A stretch of 64,000 bases of DNA from JAHEGP01 sp963751595 (GTDB lineage: Bacteria > Pseudomonadota > Gammaproteobacteria > Pseudomonadales > JAHEGP01), in assembly GCA_963751595.1 (NCBI GenBank), contig CAVVVC010000006.1:186001-250000 (forward strand), in the 5' to 3' direction. Below the pieces are notes generated by a model. That model had not been told where the DNA came from and did no database searches. It saw only the letters and a list, made by a program, of their open reading frames with translations. The position numbers and the translations under genes are program-made. Positions 15,332 to 23,799 of this stretch are shown in pieces (the stretch's first letter is position 1; every line of letters starts with the position of its first letter).

Positions 15332-17071
15332 CTAGTTGTTGCTCAACCAGACAGACTGGTAGGGCTGCAGGTCGAGCGCCTCGACCTCAGGAGTGATCGG
15401 GTCGCCGCTGATGATATCCCGCCACTGGTCGGTTTCAATCAAATTGATATCGGACAGCAGGACCTGCTGGGGCTGAGCCGAGATGTTGTTGATACAGAAG
15501 ATGCTTTGGCCGCGATCGATACTCTGGCGCCAGAATCCGAACACGGAGTCTCCCAGGTGGAGGGTGAATTGCGTGGCATTGGGGTGGAATGCCTTTTGCC
15601 GTTGGCGCAGCGCGATCAGGCTTTGGAGCCTGTCCAGCACCCGTCGGTGGGGATCATCTTCCTGGGCGAGGCGCGCCTGCAGGGCATCGGCGTCCCACTG
15701 GTGGCGGTTGATATGCCGATTGTGGCCGCTGTGCTCCATGCGGTTGAGATCATTGCGCGTACCGAGCATGCTGTGGATATAAATCCCCGGCAGCCCTTCC
15801 AGCGCAAGCATGATGGCATGGGCGCAGACGAAGCGCTGGAACTGCCATTGATCTGGCCCCTCCAGGGTGCCCGCCATGGCGTCGTAGAGGCTGATATTGA
15901 TTTCGTAGGGCCGAGTGACGCCATCATCCAGGGATCGCCAGGAGATCCTGCCGCCCCTGTCCATCATTGCAGTGATCAGCGCGTCCAGGTCCCCTTCGTC
16001 GAGCAAGCCCTCCACCGGGCGCAGACCAATGCCGTCGTGGGTCGCAATGAAGTTAAAGAAACAGGTGCCGTGCTGTGCCGGGGGCATGCTCATCAGCCAG
16101 CTCTTTAGATGTTGGCAGCTACCGCTGACCAGGGCATGCAGTAACAGTGGCGGCAGGGAAAAATTGTAGACACAGTGGGCTTCGTTGGCGTTACCGAAAT
16201 ACGACAGGTTCTCGCGATTGGGGATATTGGTCTCGGTGATGATAATGGCGGTCGGGTCGGCATGGGACACCAGCGTCCGTAGCAGGCGCACTATTTCGTG
16301 GGTCTGCTCGAGGTTGATGCAACTGGTACCCACCTCCTTCCAGAGGAATGCGACCGCGTCGAAACGGAATATCGCCACACCCTGATCGAGGTAATGGCGG
16401 ATGATTTTCACGAACTCGCACAATACCAGCGGATTGCTGAAGTCGAAGTCGACCTGGTCCGGGCCGAAGGTACACCATACGTGGCGCACGCCGGCCGCCG
16501 TGGCCACCTCGCGCAGCAACTCGCTGGTCCGTGGCCTGACCACCGCCGACAGGTCATCCCCCGGCGACGCACAGTAAAACATCTGCCGGCCCGGCTCCTC
16601 GTCCCGAACAAACTGGTCGAACCAGCGGCTGCGGCTGGAGGCGTGATTGATGACCAGGTCTGCCATCAGGCGGTATTCAGCGGCAATCGCCTTGATATCG
16701 CTCCATTCACCCAGCGCGGGATTGACCTCGGTGTATTCCATGACCGCGAAGCCATCGTCCGAACTCCAGGGAAAGAACGGCAGGATATGGACGATGCTAA
16801 AGCTCGACCCAAGCTGATCGCGGAGGAAGCCAAGCAGGGTAGCGAGGGGCGCCTCGCCCTCACGCTGGACAGAGTCACCGTAAGTGATCAGAGCAATATC
16901 ACCCTGATCCCAAAGATTGGTGTGGTGGCGCGGGGTCTCCATCTCCTGGTCAAAGCGCATCAGTTGGCAAAGCTCGAGGGCCAGGGACGAATGCTCGATC
17001 CGGTCGCCGTAGATACTGGCCAGATGTTGCTCCAGGCGAGTTAGCAGTTCCTGCGATAGTTTGCTCATCAT
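15332..17071 (-). CDS. GH13_18 glucosylglycerate (sucrose-type) phosphorylase
   Basis: This is a 579-residue glycoside hydrolase family 13 subfamily 18 phosphorylase. The (beta/alpha)8 catalytic residues are visible: the nucleophile Asp in I-F-R-F-D-A-V-A, the acid/base Glu in I-I-I-T-E-T-N, and the third Asp in A-T-H-D-G-I-G. The block H-I-L-P-F-F-P-W-S-S-D-D-G-F is typical of the sucrose phosphorylase group. Members act on sucrose, sucrose phosphate, glucosylglycerol or glucosylglycerate. Adjacent gpgS, gpgP and glycerate kinase genes make glucosylglycerate the likely substrate (phosphate + glucosylglycerate to glucose 1-phosphate + glycerate). Two ATGs (17071, 17068) are possible. The E. 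coli relative is YcjM. Confidence 0.88.
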   Translation of the reverse strand: MMSKLSQELLTRLEQHLASIYGDRIEHSSLALELCQLMRFDQEMETPRHHTNLWDQGDIALITYGDSVQREGEAPLATLLGFLRDQLGSSFSIVHILPFFPWSSDDGFAVMEYTEVNPALGEWSDIKAIAAEYRLMADLVINHASSRSRWFDQFVRDEEPGRQMFYCASPGDDLSAVVRPRTSELLREVATAAGVRHVWCTFGPDQVDFDFSNPLVLCEFVKIIRHYLDQGVAIFRFDAVAFLWKEVGTSCINLEQTHEIVRLLRTLVSHADPTAIIITETNIPNRENLSYFGNANEAHCVYNFSLPPLLLHALVSGSCQHLKSWLMSMPPAQHGTCFFNFIATHDGIGLRPVEGLLDEGDLDALITAMMDRGGRISWRSLDDGVTRPYEINISLYDAMAGTLEGPDQWQFQRFVCAHAIMLALEGLPGIYIHSMLGTRNDLNRMEHSGHNRHINRHQWDADALQARLAQEDDPHRRVLDRLQSLIALRQRQKAFHPNATQFTLHLGDSVFGFWRQSIDRGQSIFCINNISAQPQQVLLSDINLIETDQWRDIISGDPITPEVEALDLQPYQSVWLSNN

Positions 17072-17073
17072 GG

Positions 17074-18318
17074 CTACGCCGGGGTCGCGTTGGCAGCGCT
17101 GTCGTATTCAGCGCGATCGGCCGCCGCTGCAGCGCGCAGGTCGCCGAGGGTATCGGGCATGGCGCTGAGCACCCGATACCAATGGGGAATAAAGGGCGTT
17201 TCCATCGGGTTATCCAGAAAGCGCTCGCCGGCCTTCATGAGATTGGCGGCAAATAGCTCCACCGCCTGTTCCTCACGGTGCACGTCGAGGTGCAAGCCGT
17301 TGATGATCGCATCGTTGTGATAGGAGTCGATAAAATCCAGCGCGACCCGATAGTAGGTTGCCTTTATGGTGCGGAAGGTACCGACGTTGAAAACGATGCC
17401 GTTGGTCGCCAGCTTGCGAAAAATCGCCTTGGATATGTCGATAGACATCCGCGAAAGTCCGCCGGCGTCATCCGCCTCGGACAGCTGCTGGTGCTTGTGA
17501 TCGTAGGCGTCGGCAATATCCACCTGGCACAAGCGGTTGGTCGAATAATTGCGCTCCACTTCAGACAGGACGCCGATTTCCAGCCCCCAGTCGCTGGGTA
17601 TCCGCAGGTCGTTTATCAGGTCGCGGCGAAAGGAAAACTCCCCCGCCAACGGGTAGCGATAACTGTCGAGATAATCCAGATATGGCAGCGGCCCCAACAC
17701 CTTTTTCAGCGCACGAATCAGTGGTGTTACCAGCAATCGGCTCACTCGACCGTTGAGTTTGCCATCGGCTACCCGGGCGTAGAAACCCTTGCAGAACTCG
17801 TAATTGAAATTGGGATTGGCCACCGGATAAATCAACCGCGCCAGTAAGCTGCGGTCATAGGTCACGATGTCACAATCGTGCAGGGCCACGGATTCGATGC
17901 GCCCGGAACCGAGGGCGAAGCCGAGGCAGTACCAGACATTGCGTCCCTTGCCCATCTCCTTCGGCGCCAGGCCCTCGGCGCGCAGCCTGGCATCGATGGC
18001 CTGCATGCGCGGGCCGTCATTCCAGAGGACATGGTGGGGCTGGGGGAGCTGATCAAAAAACGCCAGGGCCTCGTGGTATTGCTCCCGGGTGGCCCGATCG
18101 AGACCGATGATAATCTGGTTCAGGTAAGGTACCTGGGCCAATTCCCTGACGATATTAGGCAGGGCTTCGCCCTGTAACTCAGAGTACAGTGACGGCAACA
18201 CCAGAGCCATCGGCCGCACCTTGGAAAAAGCCAGCAACTCGTATTCCAGTTCCGCCAGCGATCGCCGCGACAGATTGTGTAATGTGGTGATAATGCCGTT
18301 CTGGTAAAAATCGGCCAT
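17074..18318 (-). CDS. gpgS: Glucosyl-3-phosphoglycerate synthase (GT81)
   Basis: This is a 414-residue GT-A glycosyltransferase of family GT81. A metal-binding D-x-D-like block is seen in V-A-L-H-D-C-D-I-V-T-Y-D (about residue 150), and the G-K-G-R-N-V-W-Y-C-L-G block precedes it. The acceptor-side sequence (Y-P-L-A-G-E-F-S-F, then W-G-L-E-I-G-V-L-S-E) is typical of GpgS/MpgS-like enzymes. It transfers glucose from an NDP-glucose to 3-phosphoglycerate, giving glucosyl-3-phosphoglycerate in the cytosol. AAGGGG lies in front of the ATG at 18318. The phosphatase gene is 21 bases upstream and the phosphorylase gene two bases downstream. Confidence 0.92.
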   Translation of the reverse strand: MADFYQNGIITTLHNLSRRSLAELEYELLAFSKVRPMALVLPSLYSELQGEALPNIVRELAQVPYLNQIIIGLDRATREQYHEALAFFDQLPQPHHVLWNDGPRMQAIDARLRAEGLAPKEMGKGRNVWYCLGFALGSGRIESVALHDCDIVTYDRSLLARLIYPVANPNFNYEFCKGFYARVADGKLNGRVSRLLVTPLIRALKKVLGPLPYLDYLDSYRYPLAGEFSFRRDLINDLRIPSDWGLEIGVLSEVERNYSTNRLCQVDIADAYDHKHQQLSEADDAGGLSRMSIDISKAIFRKLATNGIVFNVGTFRTIKATYYRVALDFIDSYHNDAIINGLHLDVHREEQAVELFAANLMKAGERFLDNPMETPFIPHWYRVLSAMPDTLGDLRAAAAADRAEYDSAANATPA

Positions 18319-18339
18319 TAAAGACCCCTTGCGTTGGTA

Positions 18340-19200
18340 TCAGAAAATGCGGCTGCCACCCTGGCGAATTGAACCCAATGGCTGATCAAGTTCGTCAAGC
18401 CAGCCATGAATCGAATCCGCCCAGCCCAAAGGGCCCTCGCGCTCAGTCACCAGGCGCTGCCCACTGGGCTCGAATTGCGGTGGCTCATGGGCCGGTGAAC
18501 GAACCACCACCGCGAGATCAGCCGCTTGCAACATGGCTATGTCGTTATCACTGTCTCCCAGTGCAAGCACCCTGACTTCGGCACCCCCGCTGGCCCCATA
18601 GGCCTGCCGCAACCAGGCGACGGCACGGCCCTTGTCGACCCGTCCGAGCACGTGCAGAAAGCGCCCGCCGCGCAGGGTTGCAAGCCCGAAGCTGCGCAGT
18701 TCTCGCTTGAAGGACAACAGAGCATCCTCGCTGTCCTCCCACACCAGTGGCTCGCTGAACTCCCGATCCAATGCCTGTCGCGCCCGGTCGACGGATAGAC
18801 CGCACAGGCCGGCCAGTTGTTCTGCCGACATCTGGCTGAAACTGGTGAAGCGGTAGCGGGGGCGCAAGCGGTCTAGCAGCCCCAGTAGCTGCGGGTACTG
18901 GACGCCGAATACCCGGCACTGGTCGTCGTCGAGGCGGATGATGTCCGCGGGTGGTGGCTCGAAATAGCCAGCCGGTAGACACACGGCCGAGCCATTTTCG
19001 ACGACAAAGGGGTGCGAAATGCCCAGATGCCGGCGCAGCGATGCCAGCTCCCCCCGGGTCTTGCTGGTATTGAGAACCAGCGGGATGCCCTGCTCACGCA
19101 GGCGCTGGAGGGCGGGCACCGCAGCAGCATAGCTGTAGCTGTGATGGTCCAACAGGGTGCCGTCGAGGTCGGTGACGACGATCCAGGCAACTGGCCTCAC
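18340..19200 (-). CDS. gpgP: Glucosyl-/mannosyl-3-phosphoglycerate phosphatase (HAD-IIB)
   Basis: This is a 286-residue HAD-superfamily phosphatase of the MpgP/GpgP type. HAD motif I is T-D-L-D-G-T-L-L (about residues 9-16), motif II is L-N-T-S-K-T-R (about 43-49), and motif IV is L-G-D-S-D-N-D-I-A-M. The family block V-V-E-N-G-S-A-V is also present. It removes the phosphate from glucosyl-3-phosphoglycerate to give glucosylglycerate. Annotation pipelines often call it mannosyl-3-phosphoglycerate phosphatase; the adjacent GT81 gene argues for the glucosyl substrate. Its ATG overlaps the glycerate kinase stop by four bases. Confidence 0.9.
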   Translation of the reverse strand: MRPVAWIVVTDLDGTLLDHHSYSYAAAVPALQRLREQGIPLVLNTSKTRGELASLRRHLGISHPFVVENGSAVCLPAGYFEPPPADIIRLDDDQCRVFGVQYPQLLGLLDRLRPRYRFTSFSQMSAEQLAGLCGLSVDRARQALDREFSEPLVWEDSEDALLSFKRELRSFGLATLRGGRFLHVLGRVDKGRAVAWLRQAYGASGGAEVRVLALGDSDNDIAMLQAADLAVVVRSPAHEPPQFEPSGQRLVTEREGPLGWADSIHGWLDELDQPLGSIRQGGSRIF

Positions 19201-20090
19201 GATGTAACGGTCTCCTTAACCACCCGATGGTCCGGGTCGAGATAATAGACGTGCTGAGCCAGCGCGGGCAGGGTTGCCAGGCAATGCCGGGTAAGGCGTT
19301 CATAATGGGCAATGAAATGCCGCAGTTGCTCACTATCCATCACCCGATTGCCGCTGCCCAGGGCTCGGAGTTTTTGCTCCTGCAGACCTCGCCAGCGATA
19401 GACACAATCGAAGCTCGGCGCCTGCAGCACCACCAGCATGTGAAGTCGGGCGAACAGCTCCTGGTAGTCCCCGGCCAGTTGCTGGTTCACGTAGCGCCGC
19501 CAGACGCCGTTCGGGTCCTGCTCCCGCTCAAGTGCGTTGATGGGGGTCAGCAAATCCGCCTCGGGCTGGGGTTGCGCGCCAAGACACCAGCCCTCGAAAA
19601 TCACCACATCCAGCGGGCCGGTCACCACCGGCCATTCGCTTTGAGGTTGACGGTCATCCCGGGCCTTGTCAAACCGGGGCAGAGCAAGCTGCTGGCCCTG
19701 CCTCGCCTGGCACAGGGCGTCCAGGGTCGCCATCGCCAGATGGGTGTCGTGGGTGCCGGGAACGCCCCGGGTCGCCAGTAGAGGGTGCTGCTGACGCCGG
19801 CGCTCGACAGGGCGCAGGTAAAAATCATCGAGGGACAACTGTGCAACCGTCAGCCCCTGGCGCTGCAACAGGAGGGCCAGCAATGCCGCCAGGGTGGACT
19901 TACCGGTACCCTGGGCACCCTGCACGCCGAGAATCAGTGGTCCGGGTGTTTGTTCACAGCGGGTAACAATGCTCGCAGCCAGGGGCTGGAACCAGCGCGT
20001 CGCATCGACACGATAACTGTCCGGCAACTGCTCCCGGCGCAGAAACTCCTCCAGTGCAGGGCTTGACCGTAGCAGTGGGGTCTTTGCCAA
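19197..20090 (-). CDS. D-glycerate kinase, P-loop type
   Basis: This P-loop kinase resembles plant-type D-glycerate 3-kinase/YggC. Walker A is G-V-Q-G-A-Q-G-T-G-K-S-T, followed by L-S-L-D-D-F-Y-L and R-G-V-P-G-T-H-D, both typical of this family, and F-E-G-W-C-L-G. I place the start at TTG 20090 (M-A-K-T-P-L-L-R-S-S) because AGGAGG lies four bases before it and this gives 297 residues. The open frame extends to 20303, but those extra 71 residues do not look like the family. It would phosphorylate glycerate released by the phosphorylase, returning 3-phosphoglycerate for GpgS or glycolysis. It is the first gene of the operon. Confidence 0.85.
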   Translation of the reverse strand: MAKTPLLRSSPALEEFLRREQLPDSYRVDATRWFQPLAASIVTRCEQTPGPLILGVQGAQGTGKSTLAALLALLLQRQGLTVAQLSLDDFYLRPVERRRQQHPLLATRGVPGTHDTHLAMATLDALCQARQGQQLALPRFDKARDDRQPQSEWPVVTGPLDVVIFEGWCLGAQPQPEADLLTPINALEREQDPNGVWRRYVNQQLAGDYQELFARLHMLVVLQAPSFDCVYRWRGLQEQKLRALGSGNRVMDSEQLRHFIAHYERLTRHCLATLPALAQHVYYLDPDHRVVKETVTS

Positions 20091-20321
20091 AACGCCTCCT
20101 CGTAATCCCTGAAACAGGGGCTGGAGCGGCAGTAACCCGCCCCGCAATAGTGCAGTAGTATGCAAAACATGGGCCACTTTGGAAATGGTGGATGCGGCTG
20201 CCGGCAACTCCCAGGCCCCATAACTGGCAGAGGCCGCCGCGCACTGTAATTGTGCACAACCAAAACGCGCAAGCACCCTCATGGTGCATTGCAGCCACTC
20301 CACCGGCTCCCTTGCCCCGGG

Positions 20322-22151
20322 TCAGCTCAGTCCCAGAAAACCCCCGGACTGGTGGTCCCATAGCTGGGCATAAAGACCGCCCAGGGCGATGAGTTCGCTG
20401 TGGGTTCCCTGCTCTACGATCCGCCCTTCGTCTAGCACGATCAGTCGGTCCATGGCCGCAATAGTTGAAAGGCGATGGGCGATGGCAATGACCGACTTAC
20501 CCACCATCAGCTTGTAGAGGCTTTGCTGAATAGTCGCCTCAACCTCGGAATCCAGCGCCGAGGTGGCTTCATCCAGCACCAGGATGGGGGCGTCTTTTAA
20601 CAATACCCTGGCGATCGCGATTCGCTGGCGCTGCCCCCCGGAGAGGCTGACCCCGCGCTCGCCAACATGCGCCGAATACCCCTTGCGGCCTTTACTGTCA
20701 CACAGTTCCTGAATAAAGTCATGGGCTTCGGCACGGCGGGCGGCATCCAGCAATTGCTCCTCGGTCGCGTCGGGGCGGCCGAAGATGATGTTGTCCCGAA
20801 CCGAGCGATGCAGCAGAGACGTGTCCTGGGTCACCATGGCGATGTTGGCGCGCAGGCTCTCCTGATCGACCTCGCGAATGTCCTGTCCATCGATGCAAAT
20901 GCTGCCCTGCTGGAGGTCGTAAAAGCGCAGCAACAGATTGACCAGTGTGGACTTGCCGGCACCGGAACGCCCGACAATGCCGACTTTTTCTCCGGGGTCG
21001 ATATGCAGGTCAAAGCCCTCGAACACGCGGGTATTCTTGTTGTAGGCGAAGCTGACATGGTTGAAATCGATGCGCCCGGCGGTCACCCTGAGTGAGGCGG
21101 CTCCGGGTTTGTCGAGCACCGCCTGGGGCCTCGAGAACGTGTTGATGCCATCCTGCACCGTACCGATGTTTTCGAACAGATTGCTCACCTCCCACATAAT
21201 CCAGTGGGACATGCCGCTGAGGCGAATGGCGAGGCTCATCGCCACCGCGATAGCGCCGGCGGTGATGGAACCGTCCATCCACAGGTAGATACCCAGAGCC
21301 CCCGTCACGAACACCAGTAACATGTTCAGTATCCAGACACAGAGATTCAGCAGGGTCGCCAGGCGCATCTGTGGGTGCACGGTATTCATGAATTCCTGCA
21401 TGCCCTGCTTGACGTATTCGGCCTCGCGACTGGAGTGGGAAAAAAGTTTCAGGGTGACGATGTTGGTGTAACTATCGACGATGCGCCCGGTCATCAGCGA
21501 GCGGGCATCCGCCTGCAGCGTGGAGACCCGGCGCAGGCGGGGCACGAAGTAGCGCAGTACCGAGATATACAATATCAACCAGGCGATCAGCGGCAGCGCC
21601 AATCGCAGGTCGGCCCCGGCAACCAGCAGCGTGGTCGTCACCATATAGACGCTCACAAACAGCATCACATCAAGCATTTTCATGACGGACTCGCGCACCG
21701 CGAGGGCTGTTTGCATCACCTTGGTGGCGATACGGCCACTGAACTCGTCCTGGAAAAAAGCGTAACTTTGGCTGAGCAGGTACCGGTGTGCCAGCCAGCG
21801 CACCGCCATCGGAAAATTCCCCATCAGCGTCTGGTGCACGACCAGCGAGTGGAGCAATACCACTACCGGGATGAAAACCAGCACGAACAAGCTCATGCCC
21901 AACAGCACCGGCCATTGCTCATCGAGGAAGGTCGACGGTTCGTTGGCAGCCAGCCAGTCAACCATTTTGCCGAGAATGCCGTACAGCATCGCCTCCCCTA
22001 CCGCCAGGCTCGCCGTCAGCAGCGCCATCACCAGCAACCAGGGTTCGATACCCCGGGTATAGTAGCGACAGAATTGAAACAGGCCCTCAGGGGGCTGGGC
22101 GGGATGTTCCAGCGGGTAAGGATCTACCAGCCGCTCAAAGAAACGAAACAT
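20322..22151 (-). CDS. ABC exporter, fused membrane and ATPase domains
   Basis: This is a 609-residue half-transporter of the MsbA/MdlB type. Residues about 30-330 hold the six-helix type-1 ABC membrane domain. The ATPase domain follows, with Walker A G-R-S-G-A-G-K-S-T, the signature L-S-G-G-Q-R-Q-R-I-A and Walker B I-L-V-L-D-E-A-T-S-A. Such homodimers export lipids, drugs or peptides; nothing in the sequence fixes the substrate. The glycerate kinase gene begins 232 bases downstream, so the two may or may not share a transcript. The gap between them contains a CCCTG/CAGGG hairpin (20107-20119) and no other gene that I can support. Confidence 0.92.
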   Translation of the reverse strand: MFRFFERLVDPYPLEHPAQPPEGLFQFCRYYTRGIEPWLLVMALLTASLAVGEAMLYGILGKMVDWLAANEPSTFLDEQWPVLLGMSLFVLVFIPVVVLLHSLVVHQTLMGNFPMAVRWLAHRYLLSQSYAFFQDEFSGRIATKVMQTALAVRESVMKMLDVMLFVSVYMVTTTLLVAGADLRLALPLIAWLILYISVLRYFVPRLRRVSTLQADARSLMTGRIVDSYTNIVTLKLFSHSSREAEYVKQGMQEFMNTVHPQMRLATLLNLCVWILNMLLVFVTGALGIYLWMDGSITAGAIAVAMSLAIRLSGMSHWIMWEVSNLFENIGTVQDGINTFSRPQAVLDKPGAASLRVTAGRIDFNHVSFAYNKNTRVFEGFDLHIDPGEKVGIVGRSGAGKSTLVNLLLRFYDLQQGSICIDGQDIREVDQESLRANIAMVTQDTSLLHRSVRDNIIFGRPDATEEQLLDAARRAEAHDFIQELCDSKGRKGYSAHVGERGVSLSGGQRQRIAIARVLLKDAPILVLDEATSALDSEVEATIQQSLYKLMVGKSVIAIAHRLSTIAAMDRLIVLDEGRIVEQGTHSELIALGGLYAQLWDHQSGGFLGLS

Positions 22152-22306
22152 CGACTTGCTCTACAGGTGGAGGCGACAGGGACCGGGGGCTGATTGTAAC
22201 CCCGGAGCCGCTGCAATGCAGCAAGGGGGAAGGCTGCGCAGTCTTGCGGCATAGCGTCAAATGCCGCAAAATCCTGCCTCCCCAAGCTGCATGCACCAGC
22301 CAGGCC

Positions 22307-22819
22307 ATGAAAAAAGTTGAAACCGTCGTCGAAAAGACCATGTACCGCTCGCGCTGGTTACTCGCGCCGATCTACCTTGGTCTCTCGCTTGCACTGATCG
22401 CGCTGGGCATGAAGTTCTTCCAGGAAGTGCTGCACCTGCTACCCAATGTGTTTGCCATGAAAGAGGCCGACATCATCCTGGTCATACTCTCGTTGATCGA
22501 CATGGCGATGGTGGGGGGGCTGATCGTGATGGTGATGATGAGCGGCTACGAGAATTTCGTTTCCCAACTCGACGTGCCGGAGGATGAGGAGAAGCTGAGC
22601 TGGCTGGGCAAGATGGACTCTTCGTCACTGAAGGGGAAGATCGCCGCCAGTATTGTTGCCATCTCCAGCATTCACCTGCTGAAAGTCTTTATGAATGCCC
22701 CCAATATCGACAACGACAAGCTCTTTTGGTACGTCATTATGCACCTGACCTTCGTGGCCTCAGCCTTTGCCATGGGAGCGCTGGACCTGATGGTGAAGAA
22801 GCCTTCGCAGGCGCCCTGA
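22307..22819 (+). CDS. yqhA: YqhA family inner-membrane protein (UPF0114)
   Basis: This protein of about 170 residues is close to E. coli YqhA. Shared blocks are S-R-W-L-L-A-P-I-Y-L-G-L-S-L-A-L near the start, L-S-L-I-D-M-A-M-V-G-G-L, G-Y-E-N-F-V-S-Q-L and A-A-S-I-V-A-I-S-S-I-H-L-L. Four membrane segments are expected (about residues 20-40, 55-85, 115-132 and 145-163). The function is unknown. I use ATG 22307 because it gives the YqhA-like N terminus; the open frame extends to 22244. It is divergent from the ABC exporter and convergent with the OmpA-like gene. Confidence 0.9.
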   Translation: MKKVETVVEKTMYRSRWLLAPIYLGLSLALIALGMKFFQEVLHLLPNVFAMKEADIILVILSLIDMAMVGGLIVMVMMSGYENFVSQLDVPEDEEKLSWLGKMDSSSLKGKIAASIVAISSIHLLKVFMNAPNIDNDKLFWYVIMHLTFVASAFAMGALDLMVKKPSQAP

Positions 22820-22832
22820 TCTGCCGCCGGCT

Positions 22833-23495
22833 TCACATCTCCACTTGATCCCTGATCACAGGGCGCAGGCGTAGCTCAATACGCCGGTTTTCCGCACGAC
22901 CTTCGGCGGTATCGTTCCCGGCCACCGGGTGCACCTCACCCCATGACACAGGCACCAGCTGACCCGGGGGCACACCGCTCTGTTCCATGTAGGTCACGAC
23001 GCTGGCGGCGCGCGCCCCAGCGAGGTACCAATTGTTGGGATACTGTGTTGCCAAAGCTGGTCCCACGGGCACGTTGTCGGTATTGCCGATGACGAGGATC
23101 TGATACGGCAGCCCGTCCAACTCGTCAATCAGCTGATCCAGCACGTCTCGGCCGGACGCTGTCAAGGTTGTCGAGCCGGTGCCAAACAAAACCTCATTAC
23201 CCAGTTGCAGCTGCAGGCCATCTTTCATCAGCTGCATTTTTACGCTACCGGCTGCCAACAACAGCGCCAGCTCCTCGGCGATTTCCTCTTGTTCCCTCAA
23301 CAGAATATCGATTTCCTCATCACGCAATGCCACCCGCTCGTAGAGGCGGACATTTTGCTGCATCAGGCTGACGTTCTCATCCACCACCTCATCATATTTG
23401 CTCTTGCTTACACAGCCACCCAATACAATCCCGGCCAGCAATAGCGCTATCGCGGCCCTGCGCCCGGGTCGCATCGCAACATTGTCATTTTTCAT
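22833..23495 (-). CDS. OmpA-like lipoprotein with coiled coil
   Basis: This is a 220-residue envelope protein. A lipoprotein signal ends at L-G-G-C (Cys about 28). A short coiled coil (about residues 35-80) leads to an OmpA/MotB peptidoglycan-binding domain (about 95-215). In that domain G-N-T-D-N-V-P-V-G and G-R-A-E-N-R-R-I-E-L are the peptidoglycan-binding blocks. The layout resembles MotB- or YiaD-like periplasmic proteins but lacks a transmembrane stator helix. It should tether the outer membrane to the cell wall. GGAG lies six bases before the ATG. Confidence 0.88.
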   Translation of the reverse strand: MKNDNVAMRPGRRAAIALLLAGIVLGGCVSKSKYDEVVDENVSLMQQNVRLYERVALRDEEIDILLREQEEIAEELALLLAAGSVKMQLMKDGLQLQLGNEVLFGTGSTTLTASGRDVLDQLIDELDGLPYQILVIGNTDNVPVGPALATQYPNNWYLAGARAASVVTYMEQSGVPPGQLVPVSWGEVHPVAGNDTAEGRAENRRIELRLRPVIRDQVEM

Positions 23496-23799
23496 GGTGT
23501 CTCCGAACCTCCCTGTGATTTACCGCAACTTTGGGAAAATGGGCACTACCGCAGTGGAACCCGGGGTGAGACCGAATCAATCGGACTCCGGGCTATTAAA
23601 CCCGTGGCCCGACTTGATGTAAAGACCGGTTCGCGAGGCCCGGGAATGCGTTGCGCAGTGCCTTCGGGGCAGTCGAATCCGGGGGCAAAGGTGCCCTGCA
23701 GCGGCGGCCCCGGAACATCGTGTTCGATGGCAACAAGACATCGTCACCGGGCGCTAACCCAGAGCTGGGAACCGTTTGCTGCGACGGCCCTGGCAAGTT
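23496..23799. other. 304-bp gap with no recognised gene
   Basis: This GC-rich stretch lies between the start of the OmpA-like gene and the stop of the ABC1-kinase gene. I see no tRNA, riboswitch or supported reading frame. The first 25 bases are the OmpA gene leader. A CCCAG/CTGGG inverted repeat near 23757-23769 has too small a loop to be a good hairpin. Confidence 0.4.

Noticed and set aside
16298..17044. 248-codon plus-strand frame across the phosphorylase gene
   Set aside because: It is antisense to a full-length GH13 enzyme with all catalytic residues; high GC third positions keep such frames open.
23640..23700. Possible tRNA T-arm like sequence (GTCGAATCC)
   Set aside because: There is no matching acceptor stem, anticodon arm or D-arm in either direction.
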